DNA of 64,000 bases, from assembly GCA_963785255.1 (NCBI GenBank), contig CAWAUR010000007.1:62001-126000 (forward strand), written 5' to 3'. Shown here one piece after another: positions 16,465 to 25,549 of the stretch. The stretch comes from Bog-159 sp963785255. GTDB lineage: Bacteria; Acidobacteriota; Terriglobia; Bryobacterales; Bryobacteraceae. Each line of letters begins with the position of its first letter. The stretch's first letter is position 1. Below the pieces are notes generated by a model, which made no database searches, was not told where the DNA came from, and worked only from the letters and a program-made list of their open reading frames with translations. The translations under genes and the position numbers were made by a program.

Positions 16465-16791
16465 CTAGATCAAATAACCCAAGACCAATTCCTTAGCCCG
16501 CTCCCGCAACTCGGATTCACTGGCATGCGGAAACAGGTTCTGTCGCTGGAATTGCGCGGCCCACTTATCGACCTGCCAGCGCCGGAGCTCTGGAAACAAG
16601 CCGAACTTGTGTTCCGAGATCTTGATTGCGAATCGGTCCCAACCGAGGTCATAACAAAAAGTCCGGAGCACCAGCAGAACCACCGCGTAAATGAATTTGG
16701 GGATTTGAGTCTTTTTAAGCTTCGGCTTTGGCGGAATCTGCCGGACCGTTACCGGCTGAACAACCTCGAACTCAAGCGGCGGCGCTGTCAT
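16465..16791 (-). CDS. Hypothetical protein (duplicated at 18318-18600)
   Basis: 108 residues, not recognised. The N-terminus is Pro/Lys-rich (QIPPKPKLKKTQIPKF), a hydrophobic segment follows (FIYAVVLLVLRTFCYDLGW), and the C-terminal half is charged and helical, ending SESELRERAKELVLGYLI. A diverged, broken copy lies about 1.8 kb away beyond the sulfotransferase-like gene on the same strand, showing that the sequence was once a real, duplicated gene rather than a chance frame. Function unknown. Confidence 0.5.
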   Translation of the reverse strand: MTAPPLEFEVVQPVTVRQIPPKPKLKKTQIPKFIYAVVLLVLRTFCYDLGWDRFAIKISEHKFGLFPELRRWQVDKWAAQFQRQNLFPHASESELRERAKELVLGYLI

Positions 16792-17003
16792 GACGAAACG
16801 TCAGATGGAATTTGGAGCGCCGTTACAGGCGTAGAACGGAGGGTTCTTCGAGCCCGTCGTCCGATTAGTCGCCGGATCGGGCAAATAACCGCTTCCCGAT
16901 CAAGCCACCATCTGTACTATATCCGGTTGCAATTACATAATCAATGACATTTCTATAGTTCCACACCTGTTTCTCCTTTGAAACTCGGCCTCCAAACCGG
17001 CCC

Positions 17004-18242
17004 TTAGAAGAAAAAGTATCCAGAAAGCCGGATTGCCCGGTATTGTTCCGTGGATATTTCCGTCCAGAGCGGAACCTTCGCGCCCGGAACAAATTCAAAT
17101 TCTTCGGAGTAAACCTGTTGCGTGACCGAGTCCATCGGCCGGCCGGCAAGAAACATCAAATCGCCGTTCGAGAGGGTCTGCGCGCTCCCCGATCCTGGAG
17201 AAAATACGCCCAAAGAGTACACAGTTACTTTCTCGACGATTCTGTCCGGTTCGTCTATGGCGTAAACCAAGCCCCGGCTCTTTCCTGTTCCCGCCTGGTG
17301 TCTGCCGTTCCCATTGTCGAACATAATGTAAGTCCCGGGCGCCGGCGACGTCACGTCGTGCGCGTGATCTTCCCAAGGGGAGGATGTCTTAATGGTGCTG
17401 GCCATCGTGAAGTCGCCTGCATTGCCCAACCGCCAGACGATGCTCCCATCGCCGCTGCCATTCTCATAGGCCACTTTAACGATCCAATCCTGGTTTCGTA
17501 AGTTGATCACCAGATTACCGTCGGCGGGATCGAACCAGAGGCTATTCCCATGCAACCAATCCTGTGCGATCGTCGAAGGAGGCGTAACCGGACAGCCTCC
17601 GTTGTTGTTTCGCGGCGTACAATCTTCCCCGAGAATTGCGCGGCGGTCGAGGTATGGGAACTGGTACGGGTTGAAACTGTCCCAGATCCACGTTACATTG
17701 CCCACAGGATCCAGTACGACTATCTTGTCGCCCAGGATATCACAGGTGTTGGCCGGAAACTTGGCAGTAGGACACTGGGTTGCGCTGGTGATTACTTCAT
17801 CCTCATGCGCAATTACGGCCGTGTTGCCGTTCGGCAGCCTAATCGCCTCGTGATTGAAATCCGTCAGCGGCTGCTGTCCGGCGATCTGCAAGTTAGTCGC
17901 GATCATCGACCACTGGGCAACCACTACCGGATTCTGGTAGGCATCCAATCCCGTTTCCAGGATAAGGTAGTCTGTCCCTGATGGACTTATTCCCAAGAAA
18001 GTGCCGGAATCCGTAATTCGGGTCAGGGTCTGCCGGTGGCAATCAAGCAGCGGCGCACCTCCATAGACATCCGCGCCAATAACGAACGACGGGGTCTGCT
18101 CCTGGTTCTGCGCGAACCCGTGTAGCTCCATAGGTTGACTTAATCCTCCGGGAGGCACCGCTGGGTTATAAACTGGCGTAGGCAGCGCACACTGACCAAA
18201 CACGGCGCCAGCGAGTGCGAAAAACAAGATTCCTTTTTTCAT
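17004..18242 (-). CDS. Exported arylsulfotransferase (ASST)-like propeller protein
   Basis: 412 residues with a signal peptide (MKKGILFFALAGAVFG). The sequence carries ASST-family blocks: FNHEAIRLPNGN, DWLHGNSLWFDPADGNLVIN, IVWRLGN and EDHAHDVTSPAPGTYIMFDN. The His residues in NHEA, LHGNS and HAHD match the conserved histidines of arylsulfate sulfotransferases, which transfer sulfate between phenolic compounds without PAPS. It ends in GYFFF. The gene is flanked by two copies of an unknown sequence on the same strand (16465-16885 and 18318-18665), suggesting it was framed by a duplication. Substrate unknown. Confidence 0.75.
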   Translation of the reverse strand: MKKGILFFALAGAVFGQCALPTPVYNPAVPPGGLSQPMELHGFAQNQEQTPSFVIGADVYGGAPLLDCHRQTLTRITDSGTFLGISPSGTDYLILETGLDAYQNPVVVAQWSMIATNLQIAGQQPLTDFNHEAIRLPNGNTAVIAHEDEVITSATQCPTAKFPANTCDILGDKIVVLDPVGNVTWIWDSFNPYQFPYLDRRAILGEDCTPRNNNGGCPVTPPSTIAQDWLHGNSLWFDPADGNLVINLRNQDWIVKVAYENGSGDGSIVWRLGNAGDFTMASTIKTSSPWEDHAHDVTSPAPGTYIMFDNGNGRHQAGTGKSRGLVYAIDEPDRIVEKVTVYSLGVFSPGSGSAQTLSNGDLMFLAGRPMDSVTQQVYSEEFEFVPGAKVPLWTEISTEQYRAIRLSGYFFF

Positions 18243-18317
18243 TTCTCTCCTTTATAAGTCGCGGCCTCAGGCTTTGACTTAAGAACACGCAGGAAATACA
18301 GCAATGCCTGCCCCGGC

Positions 18318-18600
18318 GAGATCACATAGCCTAAGACGAAATCTTTAGTGCACTCCCGCAATTCAGGTTCAGCAGAAGATAAAGAACAAATGTCTTCGGA
18401 ACCAGCCGGTCAGTTAGCCGGAATTGTTGCAGGATCTTATGTGCTAATCACTTGCGATCCAAGGCCATACAAAAACACGCGTCGCACGAGCAGAGAAATC
18501 ACATAGATGAAGTCTTAGCTTCGGCGTCGTCGGAGGGACCGGCCGAATGGTCCGTGGCTGAACAACCCCGGACTCAAGCGATCGCGTTTTTATTGGACGA
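18318..18600 (-). pseudogene. Broken second copy of the 16465-16791 gene
   Basis: On the minus strand the frame includes DFIYVISLLVRRVFLYGLGS, matching KFIYAVVLLVLRTFCYDLGW of the first copy, then several stop codons, and resumes AEPELRECTKDFVLGYVI, matching ESELRERAKELVLGYLI. The upstream noncoding flank is also shared (AGCCCGTCGTCCGATTAGTC at 16851 and 18643). The copy is clearly nonfunctional. Confidence 0.65.
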
Positions 18601-18665
18601 AATAAGAGCGCCGTTGCAGGCGCGGAAACGGAGGGGTTTGTTCAGCCCGTCGTCCGATTAGTCGC

Positions 18666-19058
18666 CGGGAGCAGCATAGGCAACTGTCGGGACTGTATCA
18701 TATTACAATCGCGCAATCAAGAGAAAAATACGGCTAACATACGGCTAATTCTAATAGGTTCGACTCAAACAACCACAATAAGTGATGTTAGAGCACTTTT
18801 AGTGCCGGGCGTTCGGCGCACTTACTTGGCCGGTTTCTCCTCTTAAACCTACCAACGTGTTTGGCCCAGACAACTTGGAAACCGCCGCCCTTTGGGGCCT
18901 GAAACTGGCGCTTACTATGTGCAATCGCCATCAATGCCAACAACAAGATAGGCCGTTGCGAAGTCAGACGAGGAGTGAAACATCCCACGTGGGTTTTCAG
19001 AAGTGTATCGGACCGCTCCCGTTCCCACCGGCGAATTCCGTCTCCGGCAGGTCCGCCG
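18666..19058. other. Region without a recognisable gene
   Basis: Only short, unconvincing open frames occur. The stretch is less GC-rich than its surroundings, and 18670-18760 contains two near-repeats of ACGGCTAA. I see no RNA gene or clear promoter. Confidence 0.4.
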
Positions 19059-19643
19059 TCAGAAAGTGAATCCCACCAAAAACTCCGCCTGATTCAGATT
19101 CGAATGCAGCAGCCCCGCCGAGTCGCTAATCTGCGCCGAATTCCATCGCGTGAAGCGCAGTTCCGGAGATATATGCAGCACAATCGCATGGATATCCACC
19201 CCCCCGCCCAACACAAATCCCGCCGTGGTGTTCTTATTGAACGTGGCGATCGCGGACTTCAGACCGGTTAAGGTATCCCAGGCCACCCCCCCATCCACGA
19301 AAGGGCGCACCACCGGGAAATGGAACCGGTATTTCAGCAACAGCGGAAACTCCCAATTGCCGCCGCTCCCGCTGGCGGTGGCAAGTGAATTGACCAAAAT
19401 ACCAGATCCGCTATAGCTCAGTCTCCGGTACAACGCATCAAACTCGATCCCCAGCCCCAGCGGCAGATGCAGTTCGGCTTCTCCGCCGATAATGTACCGC
19501 TGCGTCGTCGAGGTGACGTTGAACTGGCCGTTCTCCGTGGCGCTCAGAAAATCCGTTAAAGGAATGCCGGCCTTGATCCCCGCCGAAAAGGGCTGCGCTG
19601 AGACGCAGGCAGATGTCACTAGTAAAAGGAATACTGGTCGCAT
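19059..19643 (-). CDS. Outer-membrane beta-barrel protein
   Basis: 194 residues from the ATG at 19643 (MRPVFLLLVTSACVSAQ, a clean signal peptide). The rest alternates polar and hydrophobic residues in beta strands: FSAGIKAGIPLTDFL, RYIIGGEAELHLPLGLGIEF, EFPLLLKYRFHFPVVRPFVD, GGVAWDTLTG and AGFVLGGGVDI, ending in LVGFTF with the C-terminal Phe typical of outer-membrane barrels. It resembles the OmpW/OMP_b-brl type of small barrels. Neighbours give no functional clue. Confidence 0.75.
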   Translation of the reverse strand: MRPVFLLLVTSACVSAQPFSAGIKAGIPLTDFLSATENGQFNVTSTTQRYIIGGEAELHLPLGLGIEFDALYRRLSYSGSGILVNSLATASGSGGNWEFPLLLKYRFHFPVVRPFVDGGVAWDTLTGLKSAIATFNKNTTAGFVLGGGVDIHAIVLHISPELRFTRWNSAQISDSAGLLHSNLNQAEFLVGFTF

Positions 19644-19792
19644 GCTGTTTCCTACGCCTGCCCCCCGCGCACGGTTACATCCGCCCTGCCGCTTTGGTGT
19701 CATTTCGCTTCAACCTGGGGAGCCATTCGTTCGTGAGTTGACTTGTTTTGTGGGGCGGCCAATCATGGCCGCAGCCGCCTCTTCAGGCTATA

Positions 19793-21982
19793 TCAAAACT
19801 GCCGCAGCAGCCAGGCCTTGGAAGTGTAGGCGTGCAGATTGAGAGCGATCCGGCGCCCGTCCGGCGAGGCCACCACCCATACGGGCAAGTGGCCCGGATC
19901 GCAATCCAGGCGAGTGGCTTGGCCGCGCATCGTGATCGAGAGAAAATCCACGTGGCCCGATCGCGCCGCCGCCGCAAAAAAGCCCTTCCCGTCCGCCCAG
20001 AAATTCAGGCTCGCCAACCCCGACCATCCTCGTACCGCCACGTCCTGTTCCACGCCGGTATCCGAAAAGATGCGGATATGGTTGTCTGCGGCATCTTTGG
20101 GCGTCAGCGCGATCCGCCGTCCATCGGGAGAAACGTCCCAGTCCGGATTGGGATCTTCGCTGGGGATGGCGAACATCCTGGCGCCCGGCCCGTGATTGGG
20201 GTCCAGCCGCGAGAATACCATCTCGGAACCGGCGCGCCCGGCCATCACGCAATCCTTGGCGGGCGCCGCCGGACAACGGAAGTTCGGTTGCTTGTCCATT
20301 TGCGCGATGGCCACCGGCGGACCGCCGCCCCAGGTGGCGCGCATCAGTTGATATCCGGCCGGCGGGCCCGCATCGCTTGGCCGGCGCACGTAGCGAACGA
20401 ATAGAAAGGCGCCGCCGTCCGGCGTGGGCCGCCCCATCACCGAAGTGTCCGGGCCCACCGCCAGCGGCTCCGGATAATCGCTGTCGATGGCCTGTTGAAA
20501 CAGGTTCCAACTCCCGTGCTGTGTGGATTCGAAGATCACCGCGCGGCTGTCCGGCGACCAGGCATGCGCATACTCGTCGGCATCCTCCCGCGTGAGCCGC
20601 CGGGCGTTGTTCATCTTTTGATTTCCATCCGCCAATTCCGCTACCCAGACATTACTTGCCATACGCCCTTGAATCACCGCTAGCTGGTCGCCGCGGGCGG
20701 TGGTAGACAGTTCGTCGATGCGTATCGACGGCCAGTCCGCGCGCTGCCGCGGAGCACCGCGAAGCTGTCCGGTTTCACTGTCCACGTCGAGCTCGAACAA
20801 ACGGATTCCCGAAGGCAGGCGTGTCACATATGCCAGCCGCCCGTCCGGCAGCAGCACCATTCCTCCCAGATCGCTGGCCGTTAACGCCAAACGAAACTTG
20901 CCGTCCGCCACGCCCACCGATCCGACCTCCGTGGTCGTCTCGATTCGTTTCCGGGCGAACCACACGCGTTCACCCCGCGGCGACCACCAGATGTTCCGGA
21001 TACCGCCGGCCTCGTGGCGAAACAACCGGCGCGCCCCGGATCCATCGGCGCTGGAAACCCAAAGCTCCTGTTGCGCTCCGTCGCTCATGGCCAGCCGTTT
21101 TCCATCCGGGGACCGCGCCACTTCCCAGACGTCGTCGCGTATCTTCTTGCGCGGCGATTCACCCAGCAGCCAGGCTTGCCATAACGAGGGTAACCGCTCA
21201 CCTTCCAGAAATCCGCACACGAAAAGCGTATCCGAGTCCCGTCCCCAGGCAAGTCTGTAAACGCGCAGTCCATCGAACTTGGAGATGACGGAACTCGCGG
21301 TGGTCGAGATCACCGGCACGTGCACGTGGTGCTCGTCCGCGAAGGCGAAGAGCCGGCCATCCGGTGAGATAGCCGCGGCCATGATCGGTAGCGCCGGTGC
21401 ATTCAACAATGGCTCCATCGACAGCTCCCGATGCTCGCCGCGGAAGAAAGCGAGTTTCACACCCCCAGCCAATAACGCCGTGCCGGCCACGATCCCAAAT
21501 ACGACCAAACTCAGGCGGTGTCGCTTCTTCGCCGGTGGCGGCTCCGGCGCTAAAACCGGAACGCGGGGCGCCTCCTCGATCGCCGTAGCTGGAGGCCCGG
21601 TTTCCGCCGCAACGGCCGGCTCCGCGAGCGAGATCGCCGTGGGATAGTGGATGGGGTAAACGAAACGGTAGCCTTGGCTTCGATCCGTGCGAATGAATAC
21701 CGATTCCCGCGCCGTATCGCCCAGCGCCTGCCGCACCATCTTGATCGCCGTATTCAAGCCGGCGTCGAACTCCAAAGATTGCGCGTCCGGCCAAAGACGC
21801 TGTCGCAGATCCTCGCGCGTCACCAGGTTTCCGGACTGCTCCAGGAGTACCCGCAGAAGCAGCAGAGGCTTGCCTTGCAGATGCAGCCGCTCGCCATCCT
21901 TATATAACTGATCCGCGCTACGGTCGAAAACGAAATTGGCGAATCCCCAGAGGCTGGGCTGTCTCCTGGTTCCCGGCAGCAT
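19793..21982 (-). CDS. CadC-like winged-helix regulator fused to a PD40 beta-propeller
   Basis: 729 residues. Residues ~10-110 form an OmpR-type DNA-binding winged helix (FDRSADQLYKDGERLHLQGK, LVTREDLRQRLWPDAQSLEF). A proline-rich linker leads to one membrane helix (LSLVVFGIVAGTALLAGGVK, about 185-205), then a large periplasmic part with TolB/PD40 repeats (ISPDGRLFAFADEHHVHV, RSPDGKRLAMSD, WSPRGERVWFARKR, VSPDGRRIAL). It thus looks like a one-component transmembrane regulator, a type abundant in Acidobacteria. It is divergently transcribed from the DNRLRE operon that starts at 22245; control of that operon is plausible but unproven. The 262-base gap between has no gene. Confidence 0.85.
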   Translation of the reverse strand: MLPGTRRQPSLWGFANFVFDRSADQLYKDGERLHLQGKPLLLLRVLLEQSGNLVTREDLRQRLWPDAQSLEFDAGLNTAIKMVRQALGDTARESVFIRTDRSQGYRFVYPIHYPTAISLAEPAVAAETGPPATAIEEAPRVPVLAPEPPPAKKRHRLSLVVFGIVAGTALLAGGVKLAFFRGEHRELSMEPLLNAPALPIMAAAISPDGRLFAFADEHHVHVPVISTTASSVISKFDGLRVYRLAWGRDSDTLFVCGFLEGERLPSLWQAWLLGESPRKKIRDDVWEVARSPDGKRLAMSDGAQQELWVSSADGSGARRLFRHEAGGIRNIWWSPRGERVWFARKRIETTTEVGSVGVADGKFRLALTASDLGGMVLLPDGRLAYVTRLPSGIRLFELDVDSETGQLRGAPRQRADWPSIRIDELSTTARGDQLAVIQGRMASNVWVAELADGNQKMNNARRLTREDADEYAHAWSPDSRAVIFESTQHGSWNLFQQAIDSDYPEPLAVGPDTSVMGRPTPDGGAFLFVRYVRRPSDAGPPAGYQLMRATWGGGPPVAIAQMDKQPNFRCPAAPAKDCVMAGRAGSEMVFSRLDPNHGPGARMFAIPSEDPNPDWDVSPDGRRIALTPKDAADNHIRIFSDTGVEQDVAVRGWSGLASLNFWADGKGFFAAAARSGHVDFLSITMRGQATRLDCDPGHLPVWVVASPDGRRIALNLHAYTSKAWLLRQF

Positions 21983-22244
21983 GCGTCCTAGCTTTCCTCC
22001 AAGGAGATCCTCTGGATGAATCTGACGTGGTCTGAAGAGACGCTTCCAGAATTAGTTCATTTTCGCTCAGAACGCCTTGCGCCACAAGGGGAAAACCGGA
22101 TGTCATACCGGCTTCAGAAAACTTCAGGATAATTCAGTCAATATTTTCAATTAGTTGGCGTAATCTCGTTTCTGACGCCGCACAAATTCTGGCACTCAAG
22201 CGGCGCCGCCGGCCGGGGAAACCGGCCCGTGAAAGCGAGGGAAA

Positions 22245-23312
22245 ATGTCAAACAAACGCGCTCGAACTTCAATTTCCTGTGCCGTTGCGGTGCTCGCCAT
22301 CTGGGCGAGCGCCCCGCCGGCGCAAGCCAGTATCGCACCAGTTATCGGCGATACGTATTTAGCCGCCAACAGCCCGACCACCCCGGGCGGCGGCGACACG
22401 AATCTGGCCGTTGCGGGTGTGTCCAGCACCCCCGGCACGGCCTATGCGCTGCTGCAATTCGACCTGTCGTCGCTACCTGCGCCCGGCCCGGGGGTACAGG
22501 CCGTGCATGCCACTCTGACCTTCTTTGTGAACCAGGTTACAGCTCCGTCACAGGTGATGTGGGCTCCCGTGCTGGGCGCCTGGAGCGAGGGCACGGTCAC
22601 CTATCAGACCGCGCCCGCCATCGGATCGGTGATGGGAGAAACCGCCGTGAACGTCGAGACCGCATCGCAGTTCGTCTCGATTGACGTGAGCCAGGTCGTA
22701 AATAGCTGGCTGAGCGGCGCCTTGGCCAATAATGGCATCGCGCTGCAGGCCGGCTCCCTGACGTCCTATTTTCTCTTCGACAGCAAGGAAAACGGCTCCA
22801 CCAAGCATCCAGCCTCTCTCGAGATCGAGCTCGCCGATGGACCGGCTGGCGTGGCCGGACCCACTGGTGAAACGGGTCCGCAGGGACCTGCCGGCCCCGA
22901 AGGTAAGCAGGGACCAGTGGGGCCGGTTGGTCCCGCTGGACCCACGGGTCCCAGGGGCTATGCCGGTCCGGCAGGCCCGGCAGGCCCGGCTGGACCGCCG
23001 GCGACGGCGCCGGCCTATCAATGGGTCACCGAAACCCCCACCTGCATCGCCGGTACGTGCACGACTGTCCTCTCGTGCACCGCGGGCAACGTATTGGGCG
23101 GAGCGTGCGGAGCGACTACGATGTCCACCAACATCTTTACCCTGGGATCCTCAATCTCCGGAGCCGCCTGGTCGTGCAGCGTTGAAAACATCGGCTTAGC
23201 CGGAACCGACAGCTACACGGTCCAGGCATATTGTCCCGTTCCGGCCGGCGGACCGAACCAGCCCGCCGCAACTTTCACAAGCACCAGCGATACCACGAAA
23301 AGGAGCCACTAA
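22245..23312 (+). CDS. Secreted DNRLRE-domain protein with collagen-like repeats, paralogue 1
   Basis: 355 residues. Signal peptide (ISCAVAVLAIWASAPPAQAS), then a ~170-residue DNRLRE-type beta domain (DTYLAANSPTT, ALLQFDLSSLPAPGPGVQAV, WSEGTVTYQTAP, VSIDVSQVVNSWLSGALANN, FDSKENGSTKHPASLEIEL). About 20 Gly-X-Y triplets follow (GPAGVAGPTGETGPQGPAGP region, about 205-265), then a Cys-containing C-terminal domain. An extended surface fibre or stalk is likely. First of three tandem paralogues; SD GAGGG lies before the ATG. One base separates its stop from the next start. Confidence 0.85.
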   Translation: MSNKRARTSISCAVAVLAIWASAPPAQASIAPVIGDTYLAANSPTTPGGGDTNLAVAGVSSTPGTAYALLQFDLSSLPAPGPGVQAVHATLTFFVNQVTAPSQVMWAPVLGAWSEGTVTYQTAPAIGSVMGETAVNVETASQFVSIDVSQVVNSWLSGALANNGIALQAGSLTSYFLFDSKENGSTKHPASLEIELADGPAGVAGPTGETGPQGPAGPEGKQGPVGPVGPAGPTGPRGYAGPAGPAGPAGPPATAPAYQWVTETPTCIAGTCTTVLSCTAGNVLGGACGATTMSTNIFTLGSSISGAAWSCSVENIGLAGTDSYTVQAYCPVPAGGPNQPAATFTSTSDTTKRSH

Positions 23313-23313
23313 C

Positions 23314-24393
23314 ATGTCTAAAACGAACTTTGCAACTTCGCGCCGCGGGCTGTCTCTTTGCGGGTTGGCGGCGTTGGCGATAGCGGCCGTTCCGCACGCA
23401 AACGCGGTGCAGGTTCCGCTGGTCGCGGATACCTATGTCAGCAGCACGGACCCCCAGATCAACTTCGGCAAACAGAACCAGATTCAAGTGGGCACCAGCG
23501 AATTTGGCCTGTTGCAGTTCGATTTGACCACGCTTCCGGCGGGCACTACGGCCTCCTCGGTCACCAAGGCTACGCTGGTTCTCTTCCTGACCACTGGCCG
23601 CACGACGCCTTCCACCATTCAATGGGCGCCGGTGACCGCGCCCTGGTCCGAGTTGACCGTGACCTACAACAACCAGCCATCCGCCGGAACGCCGGGAAGC
23701 ACGACGGCGACGGTCACTAGCGCGCAGACCAATAACTTCGTCAGTCTCGATGTTACCGAGCTCGTGCAAAGTTGGTTGAACGGCGCGGCAAACGACGGCG
23801 TCGAACTCTCGGGGACGTTGAATAACGTTATCTTCTCCAGCCGCGAAAGCGTCCAGACAGGCGAACAGGCGGCCCTGGATATCCAGATCGCCGGTACTAT
23901 CGCGGGACCCGCGGGAGTGCCGGGACCCATCGGCCCACAGGGCGCGGAGGGAACCATGGGCCAGCGCGGACCGCTGGGCCCCAATGGCGCTACCGGACCC
24001 AGGGGGCCACAAGGCCCCACCGGACCCACCGGTCCGCAAGGCCCCACCGGTCCGCAAGGCACGGGGACCAACATCACGCAGTACAGCGCTACTTACGGTT
24101 GCACCCAGTCCCTTGGGGGCGCCTACGTGATCTGTAAGCAGACATTATCGTGTCCCGCGGGAAGCGATTCCGGGGTTTACGGCGGTGGTTGCTCGACCAC
24201 CAGTTCCAGTATGTCCCTGATAGAATCCTGGCCGGTCTTGGGGGGGGGCACGCAACAGGGCGGGTGGCTATGCACTTACGAGAACGATAGTTCGATTCCC
24301 GACCAGACTATCGATTACACGATCACGCTATCGTGCGGGGCGCCGGTCACGCCGGCGGCCCTCCCGGCAGCCGATCTCACACTCAAACATTGA
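23314..24393 (+). CDS. Secreted DNRLRE-domain protein with collagen-like repeats, paralogue 2
   Basis: 359 residues with the same plan as paralogue 1: signal peptide ending HANA, DNRLRE domain (PLVADTYVSSTDPQINFG, LLQFDLTTLPAGTTASSV, WSELTVTYNNQPSAG, VSLDVTELVQSWLNGAANDG), about 18 Gly-X-Y triplets (GPAGVPGPIGPQGAEGTMGQ onward) and a C-terminal domain with six Cys residues (YGCTQSLGG, CKQTLSCPAG, GGGCSTTS). The 'D..ELVQSWLNG' motif is characteristic of this domain family. The start lies two bases after the previous stop, so the two are translationally coupled. Confidence 0.87.
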   Translation: MSKTNFATSRRGLSLCGLAALAIAAVPHANAVQVPLVADTYVSSTDPQINFGKQNQIQVGTSEFGLLQFDLTTLPAGTTASSVTKATLVLFLTTGRTTPSTIQWAPVTAPWSELTVTYNNQPSAGTPGSTTATVTSAQTNNFVSLDVTELVQSWLNGAANDGVELSGTLNNVIFSSRESVQTGEQAALDIQIAGTIAGPAGVPGPIGPQGAEGTMGQRGPLGPNGATGPRGPQGPTGPTGPQGPTGPQGTGTNITQYSATYGCTQSLGGAYVICKQTLSCPAGSDSGVYGGGCSTTSSSMSLIESWPVLGGGTQQGGWLCTYENDSSIPDQTIDYTITLSCGAPVTPAALPAADLTLKH

Positions 24394-24423
24394 AACCAGG
24401 AAGACAACAAAGGAGACATTCAA

Positions 24424-25415
24424 ATGACAAAACAATTCTACGTACGCATGTTTCGGCCGCTGGCCGCTGCGGTTCTGCTCAGCAGTTCCGCGTGGGCGAT
24501 TCAGGTTCAATTGATCGGCGATTCCTGGGTATCGGCAAACCAGCCAACCTTGAATTTCGGGACACAGCAGACGATGACGATCGGCGCAACGGGCGGTCCT
24601 GCCGGCCTGAGCAACGTGTTCGTGCAGTTCGACCTTTCCACCGTTCCGGAGGGGGCGCAAATCAACGCCGCCCACTTAGTTCTGTATGTCGATATGTTTC
24701 AGAAGGCGGGAACCATCCAGTCTTACGCGCTGGCGGCGCCCTGGAACGAGGCGACCATCACCTTCAACAACGCGCCGGCGCTGCTGGGTCCCTCCGGCTC
24801 CGCTCAGGTGACTGCCACGGACCAGACCGTTTCGCTCGATGTCACCAGCCTGGTGCAATCGTGGATCAGCGGCCAAGCGGCCAACTATGGTTCGCGCTCG
24901 AAACCACTTCCGCCGCGTTTTCCATGGACAGCAAGGAAAGCGCCCAAACCAGCCATCCGGCGGTGTTGGAGATAGATGTGGACGACCCTGGAATCCAGGG
25001 CGTCGCAGGTCCGCAAGGCCCGACTGGGGCGCCCGGGCCGGAGGGACCCCGCGGCGTGAAGGGTCTGAAGGGTCCCACCGGCATCACCGGGCCTCCGGGA
25101 CCTGAGGGACAACCCGGACCCACCGGCCCGCAGGGACCGTCGGGACCGGTGGCTACACTTCCCATAGTCGCGCAGTCAAATAAAGAATCGACCTGCGACG
25201 CCAACACAAACTGCACGGCCACGGCTTCCTGTCCGGCGACTTATCAAGTGATTGGCGGAGGCTGCGGCCAGGCGTCTCCCTCCGCCAGCGGTCAACTGCA
25301 AAACCTGGAGGTGGTATCGAGCTATCCGTCGGGGGCCACAGGCTGGACCTGCCTCTACACCAACAACGGAGGTTCGAACCTGAGGTTCGTAGCATCCGCC
25401 CTGTGTGTTCCATAG
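24424..25415 (+). pseudogene. DNRLRE/collagen-like paralogue 3, frameshifted
   Basis: From ATG 24424 (SD AAAGGAG upstream) the frame encodes a signal peptide, DNRLRE domain (QLIGDSWVSANQPTLNFG, VFVQFDLSTVPEGAQINA, VSLDVTSLVQSWISGQAANY) and stops being family-like at about 24890. The other frame continues exactly in register: FALETTSAAFSMDSKESAQT, about 15 Gly-X-Y triplets, and a Cys-rich end to TAG at 25413. Restoring one T at GGTTCGCG (24889-24896) would rejoin them. No slippery sequence is present, so it is either a recent mutation or an assembly error. The stop TAG lies in another palindromic repeat. Confidence 0.75.
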
Positions 25416-25500
25416 TGGGGCAGGCTCGTAGCCTGCGGCGGCCTCGCAGGCCGCCACCTTCTTTAGGGGCGTTGCGAAGCGATGCGCAGCGCCCCTTTTT
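25413..25500. terminator. Palindromic repeat and probable terminator after the DNRLRE operon
   Basis: GGGCAGGCTCGTAGCCTGC and GGCGGCCTCGCAGGCCGCC form two adjacent hairpins, then AGGGGCG and CGCCCCT arms near 25466 and 25490 form a stem followed by a T7 run. The last is a good Rho-independent terminator for the upstream operon. The repeat style matches 9440-9475 and 10700-10750. Confidence 0.65.
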
Positions 25501-25549
25501 TTGACACGCCGCTTTGCTATCATTTCGCTTCATCCCACAGGAGCGATCA

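Noticed and set aside
18788..18988. 66-codon minus-strand frame
   Set aside because: No start-site signal and no recognisable composition; not supported.
24885..24896. Phase-variable tract in DNRLRE paralogue 3
   Set aside because: The site has only two T residues; no homopolymer or short repeat that would slip often.
22840..25150. DNA tandem repeats in the collagen-like regions as a mobile or CRISPR feature
   Set aside because: They are Gly-X-Y codons inside clear coding frames, not noncoding repeats.
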